A stretch of DNA of 21,452 bases from Chara braunii. Lineage: Eukaryota > Streptophyta > Charophyceae > Charales > Characeae. The position numbers and the translations under genes were made by a program. The stretch spans positions 143,949 to 165,400 of the forward strand of contig BFEA01001015.1 in assembly GCA_003427395.1 (NCBI GenBank). The letters run 5' to 3'. This document shows, one piece after another, positions 7,090 to 17,354 of the stretch; position 1 is the stretch's first letter; the number at the start of each line of letters is the position of its first letter. Under the pieces are notes generated by a model. The model worked only from the letters and a program-made list of their open reading frames with translations, did no database searches and was not told the DNA's origin.

Positions 7090-8577
7090 GATTGGATCCA
7101 GACAGTGGAGCGATTGACGAGTTGGAGTAACCATCATCATCTGGCGAGATCTTGGAGTTGAACTTCATGGCGATTTGTCATCTTCAGGGTTGGCGACAGT
7201 AAAGGTGGTGGTGGTTAGTGTGTGGCAAGAGGTATTGGACAGAGGATGACACACTCCTGTCTAGGGTTATGCAGGAGTGAGTGGCGATTGTTGCTCAGAG
7301 GCCTGGGAGGCTCTGAGGAGGCTATTTTTACCCTGGCGACTCATCTGGGAACTGACGATTGACAAGAAAGTGATCCTAGGGTGTTGCAATTTTGGAATTG
7401 GCTCAGGATCCCCAATTTCCAAGCAGCGCAGTACAGGGCAAAGTGGCGCTGCATTGAGTTTCTCAATGATCAGCATCTGGGAGTCCAAATTCAGTGAATC
7501 TGTCAGTTGAGGGTGAAGCGCCTCAAGGAGAAGTACTGGATCACTAAGTTTCAGGAAGTTTGGAACGTGAGGTGACTGGGAACAATCAGGAAGAGAAACT
7601 GGCGAGCTGGGTCTGAGCAGACAGCCATAGCCAGGGTTTCATTCATCTTCTTCAGAGATATTCCTGAAGTAAGTGTGTTCCGTACTCTACTTTGTGTAGC
7701 TGGAGTTATTTTTAGAATAGCGAAATTTGGTCTGTCAGTTAGTTGGCAGTTGGAAATCGAAATTCAGATTGTGGGACAGCCATATCCAACTTCCCCTACC
7801 TATCTTCTTTGACTTCTACTAACCCTGTTTAACCTCCTTCCTGACTAAACTTTCATCTGGGACTGTTTTATAGTGTTGCGATTCATCCTGTAATTTGAAT
7901 TGGATTGTTAAAGGTCCTGTTGTTAGTAATAATGCAAATTTGAATTTTGCGCTGCCATAGCTGAAGCTTGGCTAGACTAGGGTCAGTCATAACTTTGATT
8001 ATGTCCGTTAAAATTCAATTTTGCCAGTCCCTGGTAAATCGGAATTCAGTATATAGTCTGTGTCTGAAATCGCACAGTTAGATTTGATGTTTTGAGTCAG
8101 TTACAGTGATATTTGTAATTCGCCATACCCAAAGTATGACATACAAGGTCATCCAATGGTGAAGTCAGTAGGGTAAGTCTAAAAATAGGTTACCCGGTAA
8201 ATCGATGCATCTTGGTCATCAGTAGATCCTTGTATATCCCTGATCAGTCACTCTGTCTAATTACTAATCAATACTAATCAGTCCAGGATTGCATGCTGTA
8301 ATAAATTAATACAGGATTTGCAATAATTGCATGCAATTGTTGTGTCAGGGCAGGGAATGGGAAATCGTGAAATTGATTTTTGTTGAGTCATCTCTAATCT
8401 GACCCTGACCCTCAAGCGGTCTGCAAAGACTGAGCACTCACTTGCTCAGACTAACCAACTTTCTCTCCAGTCAGGTGACAACAATTGGGTGAGTACTGCA
8501 GAGAAAACCCAATTCCTGTTACTTCTTGTTCAGTCTTCTATTTTTATTTTATTATCTGTTTGTGGGAAAATTTAAAA
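7090..8577 (+). other. Chromovirus 5' leader
   Basis: This is 1.5 kb of non-coding sequence between the primer-binding site and the gag ATG, turning AT-rich after about 7640. I see no conserved domain in any frame. A packaging signal would be expected somewhere here, but nothing in the sequence identifies it. Confidence 0.7.
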
Positions 8578-9972
8578 ATGTCGGGTTCAGAGAAGGGAGA
8601 GGCTTCTGAGGAGAAGCCTCATCTTCCGCTTGACCCTTTAGAGGCTGAACTGCGTGATGAGGATGAGAAACTCCGCCAACAAGCACAGGCAGTTGAGGCT
8701 ATGAAGGCAAAGCTAAAACGCAAGGAGGAAGCCGGTAAGAAGGAGACTAGGAGGCGGGAGTTGGCAGCAAATGTGGAGAAAGTCAGAGTGAGTGGCAGTT
8801 CCAGCCAGGATATTGCTGAATTCTTCCTCTTGCAGGATGATATTCACCAATCCTATTTTACTAACTGGGATGCCAGGATCACTAGTCTGGAGGAGAGTAT
8901 GGCAGACCATATAAAGCAGTTGAATGGCATCTCCTCCAAATTGGATCGTTTTTTTGTTCATCTGCATATTCCCACCGCCCAGACTGTTACTACATCTCCT
9001 GGGCCCTCCCCTACAAGACCTTAACAATCCTCACAATCCAGACCTACATCTCCTCCCTCTACACCCAAGTCAACAACACCTTCTCAGCCCTTAGGTCCAT
9101 TTGATATGCAGCGGCCCAAGCTGACCCCTCCAGCCATGTTCTCTGGCGAGGACCCAAAGGTGGATGTTGCAGATTGGGTCAAGAGACAACGAACCTGCCT
9201 GAGTGGGTTCAAATGTGATGAGGACGTGAAGGTGAGTGCCATCCTGGTGCACCTGTACCTCCAGCAAGCAGGGGATGGAAATATCTGACTAGGCGCAAAG
9301 GTTGGGGGTGGCTGGTTTTCTGCAAGTTTGCAGACAAGGAGTAGGCGAGAAAAGAAGCAGATAAAATTATGCGCCTGAGTCAAAAGAAATTCGATGGCTC
9401 CTTGTCCAAACTTTATTCCACCTTTGAGAGTCTGACATCGACTCCTGGGTTGGAGATGAGTGAGCAGGATTTGCTCATTCATTCCTTGAGAGCAGCACTT
9501 GAGCAATACCAACTTGCTTTTTTTTCTCGCGACCACAAGGACTGGCGGTCCTTTGGCAGAGAAGCCCTGGATCTGGAGTCCAAACTCCATGTCCAGGAAG
9601 CACCTTCTGAAGGAAGGAAAAAACCCTCCTCAAAGGGGCGTAGAAGGAGGAAGGGTGCCATGTTTACTGCAACCTCGAGTTCTGATGATGATGCAGCATC
9701 CCAAGGTGGGACCGCTCCATCTGGGACTGCTTCCTCATTTGCGGCAGATCCTGTTGTTCTTGCCCTCGCTGATGCTTTGATGGGCCTGACTAAAGGCAAG
9801 GCCCCGACCCAGAAAGCACCAACTAGCAGCAAGGGGAAAGGTAAGGGACGTGCCTCTTCCCTTGGTACCCAGAGAGGGCCTTTACCACGTGACGTCCGCT
9901 GGCCAGTTGAACCCCTTGATCCTTCCACCTTCCCCTGGCATGCACTCAAGATCTGGGAGGGAGTAATGGAAG
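8578..9972 (+). pseudogene. gag: Gag, N-terminal and central part (broken)
   Basis: Gag forms the particle that packages element RNA. The start chosen is the ATG at 8578 (AAAATGTCG), the first Met before a long acidic, coiled-coil-like segment (DEDEKLRQQAQAVEAMKAKL). The frame is interrupted by TAA at 9022-9024 and continues in the same frame through the capsid-like region MQRPKLTPPAMFSGEDPKVD to TGA at 9286-9288. A shift of frame at about that point, plus a TAG at 9342-9344, leads into a second capsid part (KFDGSLSKLYSTFESL) and a basic, Ser-rich nucleic-acid-binding stretch (KGRRRRKG, SKGKGKGR). The nested LINE then interrupts the gene; the zinc knuckle is stranded on the far side at 12985-13106. 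The protein cannot be made intact. Confidence 0.85.
9949..9972 (+). repeat. Target-site duplication of nested LINE, left copy
   Basis: AGATCTGGGAGGGAGTAATG plus GAAG lies at the 5' end of the LINE. It matches the sequence right after the poly(A) tail, AGATCCAGGAGGGAGTTTGG (12985 on), with a few substitutions. Both copies are read in the same gag frame (I-x-E-G-V), as expected when one stretch of gag has been duplicated. Confidence 0.8.
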
Positions 9973-9973
9973 C

Positions 9974-12181
9974 CTTCCACCTTGCTTCATAAATGAAGAT
10001 AAATTGGAAGAAAACAATAGGATGGTGGCTTTCAGAACCCCCACCCCCCCAAACAATGAATCGACACAGGGATTACAATGGATGGATCACCAAGTTCCTT
10101 TTAAATTCCTGGGAATCACAGTTACCCTGGCAGGGACCAGCAACTCAATAGCAACGAGCCTACTCTCAGCTGTCATGAATAAGTATAAGGGATGGCAAAA
10201 GATCTACACGTCGTTGATGGGTAGGGCATTAGTCATCAATTCATCGATTTTCTCCATGGTCTGGTACACGGCGTCAATCTGGGACCCACCCACCCACTTC
10301 ATGAAGGACATAAAGAGAAAAGCAGCAGCTTACTTATGGACAGGAGACGCATCCAAGAACCAATTCATTTCCAAAGTAGCTTGGAAATATGTAACCAATC
10401 CAATAGAGGAGGGAGGGATCAGCCTCATCGATCCCGTAACGGAATATAAAGCGCTTCAGACAAAGTGGATCTTAAGACTCTTGCTAAAAACGGAACTACC
10501 ATGGCAAGAAATGGCCCTATACCAAATAAGAAACCTGCTACCATTTAAAACACATGACAGTATAGAGGTTCACACATGGATCATGAACAGATACTGGACA
10601 CCCAGAAGAGAAGGAGGCAGACCTAGATAAAGGAACCAGTTACCGAACGCCGATCCCCCAAGCAGCCACTGGACAAAGCTGATAGCAACATGGAGGGAAG
10701 CCTTCCCTCAAAGAAAAAGAACTCCAAGAACAAAAGAGGAAATTTTGAGACAACCACTATTTGGGAATGACTTCTTGAAAGACCAAAATGGAAAGACATG
10801 GTCGCTCAAGGCGAGGGGGAAGAGATGGAGGACTTGGGTAGAGAAAGGCATATGGAAGATCGAACACATATGGGATGAGAGAAATAGCGGGTGGAAATCA
10901 GAAGAGGACCTTAGAACTAAACTGATAGGCCACCACAATTTGCAGAAAAACTTAGAAGAAATGATAGACAGTATCCCAATAGCTTGGAGGTCAACGCTAA
11001 AAAGAGGTATAGTTTGGAAGGAAGGAGATTGGGCAACATTGAAGTCACAAGAAACACCCTCAGTAGCCNTCCGTTTCACAANAAACGAGGGAACTGATAG
11101 ACAGATAGNCAAATTTGAANTCCATGAGGTGGAGGACACAGATAAAGCAATAGTGGAAATCAGAAAGGACACCCTAATCAGCCTAGACTTCCCCCTACAA
11201 GACCTGAGGAAGGTCAGAGAACTTAAAAACGAACAAGTAGGACCAAGGAAAGGAAGAAAGAAAGTAGAACCCCCCATNTATTTATTTAGACCAAATAAAG
11301 ACATATCGGAGNTAGAAGTCGACCCCAATGAGTGGGGCTGGTANCANAATAGAGGGAGGGGAAGAGCCAAGAAGTGGATCCCGCTTCACGAATACACAGT
11401 AAAACGGGGGTATAAGATAAGANGCAAGCTAGCAAACCCACAACCNNTCATAGAAGCAAGGTGGGAAAAAAACCTCCAAATAAACCCCGTTTTCTTACAA
11501 GCAATCCCATGGTCCTACTATGCAATGATCAGACCNCAGAAAGTGAGAAGTTTACAATGGTTGATAATTTACATGGCAGTCCCCACCAATGAGTGGTTAG
11601 AAACAAGGAGGAGAAAGGAAGATAGAACAGATTCCTCAGCACATTGCCAAATGTGCCAANAACAGGTAGCAGAAACACTAACCCACTGTCTAATGGAATG
11701 TCAACACNCCACAGCGCTCTGGCTCAAGTGCAAAAAGGCTTGGGCCAACCTATTTAATAAAGAATTCCCGACNGATCAACTCCTCNTNCTAACGGCAATA
11801 GACAGGGAAGGTATAATCCCCGAGGAGGACAAAGAGATTGCAGACTTACTGCGAAGAACAACCCTGTGGGTAATATGGAGAGCCAGATGTGCNAATACAA
11901 TAGGAAAAAAGAAGATAANGGCAAATGAATCATGGGAAGAAGCAAGAGAAATGGTAGAAACAGGAGTTAGAGTCGAATGGAAGNGAGTGCTTTGGAAAAT
12001 GGACAAGGAAATAGAGGAACAAAAGAGGATCAAAATGCAGAAAGAATTTGAACAACAGTGGCTGAAGGAGGGGCTAATGGCAAAGATAAGTGGAAAAACA
12101 CTTCAATTCACAAACTGGTGGGAACCGGACAGCCCAAGAACAAATCANTGTAATACAAACGCAATGGAATTAGACTNATAA
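9974..12181 (+). pseudogene. LINE ORF2, RT C-terminus to zinc-binding domain
   Basis: One frame runs from the truncated 5' end to TAA at 12179-12181, broken only by TAA at 10628-10630. The first part carries the late RT segment (KFLGITVTLAG, GRALVINSSIFSMVWY, EEGGISLIDP), downstream of the missing YxDD site. The middle (about 10745-11440) matches the linker of the other LINE relics (RTWVEKGIWKIEHIWDE). The end carries the zinc-binding domain: SLQWLIIYMAVPTNEWL, HCQMC, ETLTHCLMEC, TALWLKC. The endonuclease and the RT active site are absent, so it is dead. Single unresolved bases (N) are scattered through 11069-12177 and hide some codons. Confidence 0.88.
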
Positions 12182-12984
12182 GAAAGAAAAGCTTGGGGAA
12201 AGAACACGAGCAGCCATAGGAACAGAGGAGGTTAAGAGAAAACAAGGATTAGTACCATGTAGAAACAGAAAGGGCACAAAAGGAAACAGCAGCAACGCCA
12301 ACCCGCCATGCAAGAAAGAGATCATTGTAACACAACCCCTCCCTTACCGCATGTACCCTCGCCCCCCCGCCCCCCCGCCCCAATCCCATAACCCCAAGCC
12401 CATCGACCCAGAATCCCAAAACCTTCACCTCTGTACAGACCCCCCCAGTCACCGCCCCCCCCACCCCAACCACGCCACCAAGAAACCATAGGCATAAATA
12501 GCCAGCTTAAACACAGAAAATCCAGGCAGGGACAGACCATAAAACTGCACTACAGACAACAAGGGTTCAGGGTTTTAGCATGAGGGTTGTAGTTTTAAAG
12601 GTTAGAAAGGAATAAGGCTTATAGGGCCTAGGACATCAGAGATTTCAAGAGGTTCGCAGACATTCCAGACCGCTCTAGCATAACACAACAACCCGACAGC
12701 ATCACAGCTGAGAGGAGCAGGATTGGGTCTAGAGAGACGTGCAACAGTCAAATAGCACAGGCTAAAATAGGCAGAGGTGACGGGTGGTACATCCTTCCTC
12801 AGGGAAGTAATCAATGCCGTCCACTCGGACCTCCCAGCCATAATGGGGAGGAGCGTGCGTGAGTCATCCATGTTCTCCACATTTTGACTTGCCGGGGGAA
12901 TAGGAACCGGACTGTCGCTCCCCATAATGGCAGGAGCCAGAACCAAATGGTTCTGTTTTTTTCAAAAAAAAAAAAAAAAAAAAA
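12182..12984 (+). other. LINE 3' untranslated region and poly(A) tail
   Basis: No plus-strand coding is seen. The region holds C-rich runs (12357-12380 and 12441-12471) and ends in poly(A) at 12964-12984. A 114-codon minus-strand frame (12946-12602) resembles nothing known and is taken as chance. Confidence 0.75.
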
Positions 12985-13007
12985 AGATCCAGGAGGGAGT
13001 TTGGAGG
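12985..13007 (+). repeat. Target-site duplication of nested LINE, right copy
   Basis: It follows the poly(A) tail directly and matches 9949-9972 imperfectly; GGAGGGAGT is the longest perfect block. Confidence 0.8.
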
Positions 13008-13106
13008 AAGAGGAAGAACAGGGGTGTCTGCCTGAGATGCGAGGGGGACCATTTTCTAAAAGACTGTCCCAGCATGCCTTGCAGGTCTACAGGCAGTTGT
13101 AGTTAA
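12985..13106 (+). pseudogene. gag: Gag C-terminus with zinc knuckle
   Basis: Downstream of the LINE the gag frame resumes within the target duplication and reads a knuckle, VCLRCEGDHFLKDCP, at 13026-13070. The spacing is CX2CX3HX4C, one residue short of the standard CX2CX4HX4C, so a codon has been lost or this family varies. It ends at TAA 13104-13106 beside a run of seven A and a C. The knuckle would bind element RNA during packaging. Confidence 0.8.
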
Positions 13107-13480
13107 AAAAACTAGAGCAGAGAGAGGTGGAAGCAACAGCTCCCTCCACCGGTGCTGATTCACCTTTTGATGAAGATGAATCTTCACATTCTCTCGCTGG
13201 TTCTTTTTGTGGAGTTGCATTTTCAGGGTCCTTCATTTACGAGGACACTGACCTGGATGAGACGTGGGAGGAGGATGATTCTCAGTGTCTTGCTGACCTT
13301 TTCCTGTCTTTGCAAGAAAGGAAGAAACATAGATCAGATCTCATCCTGCTTCGACCCTCTATCTTGGGAGCCAAGTTCAAAGGGCTCTTAGACTATGGAG
13401 CTACGTGCAACTTTGTCTCCCAAGACAGTCAGCAGGCTGCACTTGGACCAGAGACTGGTGAAGTTGCGACAGCCTATTGA
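13103..13480 (+). pseudogene. pol: Pol start with aspartic protease (frameshifted)
   Basis: This frame opens one base upstream (-1) of the gag stop and has an acidic N-terminal stretch (DETWEEDD) before the protease motif LLDYGATCNFVSQD at about 13386-13427. Ty3/gypsy proteases have D-[ST]-G-A at this point; here the second residue is Tyr (DYGA), which would be expected to impair catalysis. The true frame moves at about 13425: the residues after VSQD in this frame (SQQAALGPETG) are out of register, and the proper continuation (VSRLHLDQRLVKL) is found in the neighbouring frame. Confidence 0.8.
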
Positions 13481-14590
13481 GGTCCGCATCGGCGACTCAT
13501 CCACAGTCAGGATCACGGCGACTGTCAAGGGTCTTCCAGTGACTTTTGACAAGCAGGAAGAAATCAGGCATCGCCTGAATTTCTATGTGTTCCATGATGT
13601 TCCCTTTGATCTTGTCTTCTCTATGCAGTGGCTTAGTGCCACCAACCCCAGGATTGACTGGCGGATCCCTAGGGTTGAGCTACCCGACCGGCATGCGGTC
13701 CATCGCGCTTGTTTGCTTGTTGATGAGAGTCATCCGACCAGTAGCTGTTTTTGCATGCGTGCTTCCAGTTTCACGCGCTTTCCATGCCAGAACGACCACG
13801 CCCATCTGTTCGTGGCGTACGCCAAACAAAATTATGTGGAGACTGCTCCCTGTCCCTCTCAAATTCAGCATGTGGTTGACCGGTTCTCAGACCTTGTGTA
13901 GGAGCCTACTGGACTTGTCCACTGGCAAACCAAGCATAAGATCGAGCTCCTTCCTGGCTTGGTCCCTCCCAAGGGTCGGGTCTACAGGATGTCCCCTGTT
14001 GAACTTGACGAGCTCGGGAAATAGTTAGAGACGTTGACCAGCAAAGGTTGGATCCGGCCCAACACATCTGAGTTTGGGGCACTAGTCCTTTTTGTTCCAA
14101 AAGGGAATGGCGAGTTCAGAATGTGTGTGGACTACAGGGGTCTCAATAAGATCACGAGGAAGTCTACAAAGCATCCTCCTCGTATCAATGACCTGTTGGA
14201 TATGGTGCAAGGCTGCACTATTTTCAACAAGATCGACCTCAAATCTGGTTATCACCAGATTGAGATGGATGAAGGAGACAAGGTATAGTACTTATGAGTA
14301 CTTGGTCATGCCATTCGGTCTTTGCAATGCCCCAGACACTTTCCAGACAGAGATGCATCGCATACTCAGGCCTTACCTGCACATGTTCGTAGTTATCTAC
14401 TTGGATGATATCCTAGTATTCAGTCGTTTTGTCCAGGAGCATGCACAACATCTGGCTTTGGTCCTCCAGGCCTTACATGATAACCAGTACAAGATTAACA
14501 GGGAGAAATTCTCTTTTGGAGTTCCCTCTGTGATCTATCTGGGTCATGTCATTTCTGGAAAGGGGTTGGCTCCTGAGGCATCAAAACTAA
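13425..14590 (+). pseudogene. pol: Protease C-terminus and reverse transcriptase (broken)
   Basis: From about 13425 the frame gives the protease C-terminal half (DVPFDLVFSMQWL) and leads into RT. TAG codons at 13899-13901 and 14023-14025 interrupt it without changing frame. RT motifs follow in order: KGWIRPNTSEFGALVLFVPK, RMCVDYRGLNKIT, TIFNKIDLKSGYHQI (first catalytic Asp). Near 14280 a small deletion changes the frame and removes several residues before TYEYLVMPFGLCNAPDTFQ. The YLDDILVFS box with the catalytic Asp pair is intact at about 14398-14424, then IYLGHVISGKGL. The domain stops abruptly at about 14582, where the RT thumb and connection should follow. Confidence 0.9.
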
Positions 14591-15191
14591 GAAGCTGCAG
14601 GATTCTACATATGCGAAAGAGCTTTATGCTCTTGTGTCAATGCTAAAGCATTGGAAGCACTTCCTCCTGGGCAGACACTTCAAAATCTTCTCAGATCACT
14701 CCACCCTTCAGTGGATGAAGTCCGAGGGAGAATTGAATGACAAACTTGCTCGCTATATTCAGTTCATTGACTTGTTTGAATTTGAACTGAAACACAAGGA
14801 GTGCTGCTACAATCGTGTAGCAGACTCTCTTTCTCCTAGGCCTGACGCTCTCTTCTTGATCTCCTTTACTCACTCATTTGGAGATAAGTTGCCCCAGGCC
14901 CCGATTTTTGGGCCCATAGTGAGGAATCTCCAGGATGATCCTACCTCTGAACCAGGATATGCTCCGGTTTCAGATCTGCTTTATACTTGCAGCAAAGGTG
15001 AGGAACGTCTGTGTATTCCCCAGGACCGCAAGCTGAGAATACTTCTAATGTCAGAGTGTCATGACGCTCGTGGTCATTTTGGTGCCCTCAAATCGTATGC
15101 AGCCCTGTCACAACGCTTTTTCCGGAAGGAGATTAGGAGTGACATGTTGCACTATGTGGAAACCTGTGAGTTATGCCAGAGAATAAGGTAG
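14583..15191 (+). pseudogene. pol: RNase H remnant and integrase N-terminal zinc finger
   Basis: RNase H is entered in its middle: KKLQDSTYAKELYALV, then HFKIFSDHSTLQWM with the conserved Asp-His. The segment carrying the first catalytic Asp (usually in a TDAS motif) and the RT connection is missing; by comparison with the family about 100 or more residues are deleted at about 14583. A linker leads to the integrase HHCC finger: H-D-A-R-G-H near 15059-15076 and C-E-L-C near 15165-15176. The frame ends at TAG 15187-15189, and the integrase core continues in another frame, so there is a shift at about 15180. Confidence 0.85.
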
Positions 15192-16312
15192 TTCGTCGCC
15201 CTCCCCTTGGCTTACTCAAACCACTACCCATCCCTGAAGCACCTGCACAGTCAGTATCTATTGATTTTACTGATCTGGGTAGGACCACACCTTGTGGTAT
15301 GCGCCATGTTATGGTGTGTGTGGATCGGTTCTCTAAATATGCAGAGTTCATCCCCTTACCAGTTGAGGCCCGTGTTCTTGCCGTTCAGGCGACTTTTGCT
15401 GACAGGTGGGTTACACATCATGGACCACCCACCTCGATAGTCAGTGACCGAGACCCCAGGTTTTGCATCAATGAATGGCAATCCTATTGCAAGGATTACC
15501 TTCATTCTCACCTGGATATGACATCTGGTTGTCATCCTGAAGCCAATGGTCAGGCTGAAGTGATGAACCAGATTCTGTTTCAGTTGCTGTGTCCTGTGAT
15601 CAGTCCAGATCAGCAGGATTGGGATCTCCATCTGGGTCGTGCACAGCTTGTGTATAATACTTTTGTACACTTCTCTACAGGCTTCACTCCCTACCGGTTA
15701 CATTGGGGGCGTGAGCCACGACAGCTTCTCGATGACGTCATCGATAAGGCTACCCCTACATTGACACCAGGAACTGCAGAGTTCACCAGACAATACCGTG
15801 TGGACATTGAGCGCGCCCGTGCCAACCTGCTGAAAGCTCAAAAGGTTATGATTCAGCAGGCTAATCAGCATAGACGTCCTTCGACTATTCGCACAGGTGA
15901 CTGGGTGTGGGTACTTAGTTCTGAGTTGTCACGAGAGGAGGACATTTCGCCTAAGCTGCTGCCACGATACATGGGTCCATGGCAGGTCTTAGATACAGTG
16001 GGAGTTGATCCATTTGGACCATCCTATAATGTGAATGTCCCTCTGCATCTACAAACCTACCCTATCTTCCATGCATCTAAGTTGTTGCCATTCACATCAA
16101 CTGATGCATTCCCAGACAGGCCTCCCAGAAAGGGATATGAGGTGGAATCAATTGAGGATGAGAGTGGTACAGGCTCAAACAAAGAATACCTTGTGAAGTT
16201 TTCCTACCAGCCTCATACTGAAGATCGCTGGTTTACTCGCAAGGAACTTCTTAAAACTGCTAAGTCTGTTGTCCTCAAATATAAGGCAGCGCAGAAGGGA
16301 GAACCCCTTTGA
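15173..16312 (+). CDS. pol: Integrase core, GPY/F module and chromodomain
   Basis: This is an uninterrupted 379-codon frame, the C-terminal part of pol. The catalytic residues of the DDE integrase are Asp31 (VSIDF), Asp92 (SDRDPRF) and Glu129 (HPEANGQAE); the last two are 36 residues apart against the usual 35. The GPY/F-type module is KLLPRYMGPWQV (261-272), followed by FHASKL. Residues about 322-370 form a chromodomain (YEVESIEDE, EYLVKFSYQPHTEDRWFTR) with the expected aromatic Tyr, Phe and Trp positions. In chromoviruses this module steers integration toward modified histones. The apparent start at 15173 is an artefact of the frameshift; no independent start or promoter is evident. It is the best-preserved part of the element. 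Confidence 0.92.
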   Translation: MPENKVVRRPPLGLLKPLPIPEAPAQSVSIDFTDLGRTTPCGMRHVMVCVDRFSKYAEFIPLPVEARVLAVQATFADRWVTHHGPPTSIVSDRDPRFCINEWQSYCKDYLHSHLDMTSGCHPEANGQAEVMNQILFQLLCPVISPDQQDWDLHLGRAQLVYNTFVHFSTGFTPYRLHWGREPRQLLDDVIDKATPTLTPGTAEFTRQYRVDIERARANLLKAQKVMIQQANQHRRPSTIRTGDWVWVLSSELSREEDISPKLLPRYMGPWQVLDTVGVDPFGPSYNVNVPLHLQTYPIFHASKLLPFTSTDAFPDRPPRKGYEVESIEDESGTGSNKEYLVKFSYQPHTEDRWFTRKELLKTAKSVVLKYKAAQKGEPL

Positions 16313-16354
16313 CGCTCTGCACGCCTACGCCCCTAGCTCGGAGGTCCTCGCTCC

Positions 16355-16363
16355 GGGGGAGGG
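16355..16363 (+). promoter_or_regulatory. Polypurine tract
   Basis: GGGGGAGGG lies seven bases (TAGGTC plus one) before the 3' LTR TG. It is the expected plus-strand primer; the short pyrimidine-containing gap to the LTR is slightly unusual. Confidence 0.75.
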
Positions 16364-17280
16364 TAGGTCTGCAATGGCTTGCTGGCTCCAGTGGCCTGTA
16401 GCCTCTCTTGTCGAGGTTGTACTATAGGTAGGATAGATTCGTAATTTTGTTTGGCTGAGGGCTAACCGAGAGACCTACCTGTAGGGAAATTCTTGAGGGA
16501 CATATCTGTAAATTCCGGCAAAACACAGGCCCGTACTAATTGAAATTACCTACAACTACCCTAACTGTGAATAGCAGGCCCGGGCTACCCCTAGGACAGA
16601 CAGGCCCTAAAGGCCTGTGCTGATAGACGGTCCTATAGCCTATAGCCGGGTAGGTAGAGGCAGAGTGGTCGAAACTGAAACGGTACCGGTCGGTCCAGTC
16701 AGTCCAGTCTAGGTCATGTCTAGGCTAGTGTAGGTTATAGATAGAATGAGGACATCGGTTCAGTACTTTTGGCAGTTGGTACCGTTTACGTCGCTGCTGT
16801 GCAACGCGTGAACTGGGAGTGGTAACAGCTTCAGCGTTGAGGAGGACGGACATAGCCAGACCTGCGGAGTGTCGGCCATAGCTGGAACTGGCACTGTACT
16901 CTGACAGTACGCGGGGTTGTCCAGAGGTCTGGGCTACTCGAAGTCTGGTGGAGGCGAGAGAAGTTGGTGCCCTGCTGAACCCTCCTTAGGAGTAGGGTTA
17001 CAGGGTGTTTGGCGCTGTAGCCATAGCTGCAGCTTCTTCCTTAGAGATCATCTTGTCAGGAGAGGTGGCGTTGCTGCGGACTTACACCCAGGAAGTCATC
17101 CGACACTTCATCATCATCAGACACAGTGGCGCTGGTCTTCTTCCTCATCCTCTGAGAAGCGCTTGGCCTCATAGGCCTGTTTCAGGGTGGCGCTTCCCTC
17201 TGGAAGTAGTATCTGGGTGGCGCTGGTTGTTTCAGGGGCTCAAGGGTGAGATAGCGGTTACTCAGGGTGTGGGGAGTGAA

Positions 17281-17304
17281 GCGCTGCTCCTTTCTGAGCA
17301 GCGC
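17281..17304 (+). promoter_or_regulatory. Perfect hairpin present only in the 3' LTR
   Basis: GCGCTGCTC and GAGCAGCGC are exact 9-bp inverted arms around the loop CTTTCT. The 5' LTR keeps only the right arm (near 6748-6756). Forty-five bases downstream is an AATAAA, so the pair could be the R/U5 region of the transcript end. Confidence 0.7.
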
Positions 17305-17348
17305 ACCATAGTTCTGGGGTTATTCCGACAATTTGAGACTCAAAGTTT

Positions 17349-17354
17349 AATAAA
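17349..17354 (+). terminator. AATAAA polyadenylation-like signal in the 3' LTR
   Basis: AATAAA occurs in a short segment (CAAAGTTTAATAAA) that is AAG in the 5' LTR. It may be the element's polyadenylation signal, though plant signals are loose and this is not proof. Confidence 0.45.

Larger units (their letters stand above)
9973..12984 (+). mobile_element. 5'-truncated LINE nested in chromovirus gag
   Basis: This non-LTR retrotransposon copy has the C-terminal half of ORF2, a 3' untranslated region of about 0.8 kb and a poly(A) tail of about 21 bases (12964-12984). An imperfect target duplication of about 24 bp flanks it. The 5' end is truncated inside the RT domain, typical of target-primed reverse transcription. 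The insertion interrupts gag between the basic region and the zinc knuckle. With only one clear stop in about 735 codons it is the youngest-looking coding relic in the window, so it arrived after the chromovirus. Confidence 0.93.

Noticed and set aside
9681-9700. TCTGATGATGATG resembling a hammerhead CUGAUGA start
   Set aside because: No GAAA partner with a complementary stem II nearby; it is coding sequence of gag (Asp repeats).
12602-12946. 114-codon minus-strand frame in the LINE 3' region
   Set aside because: No recognisable motif and antisense to the LINE tail; more likely chance.
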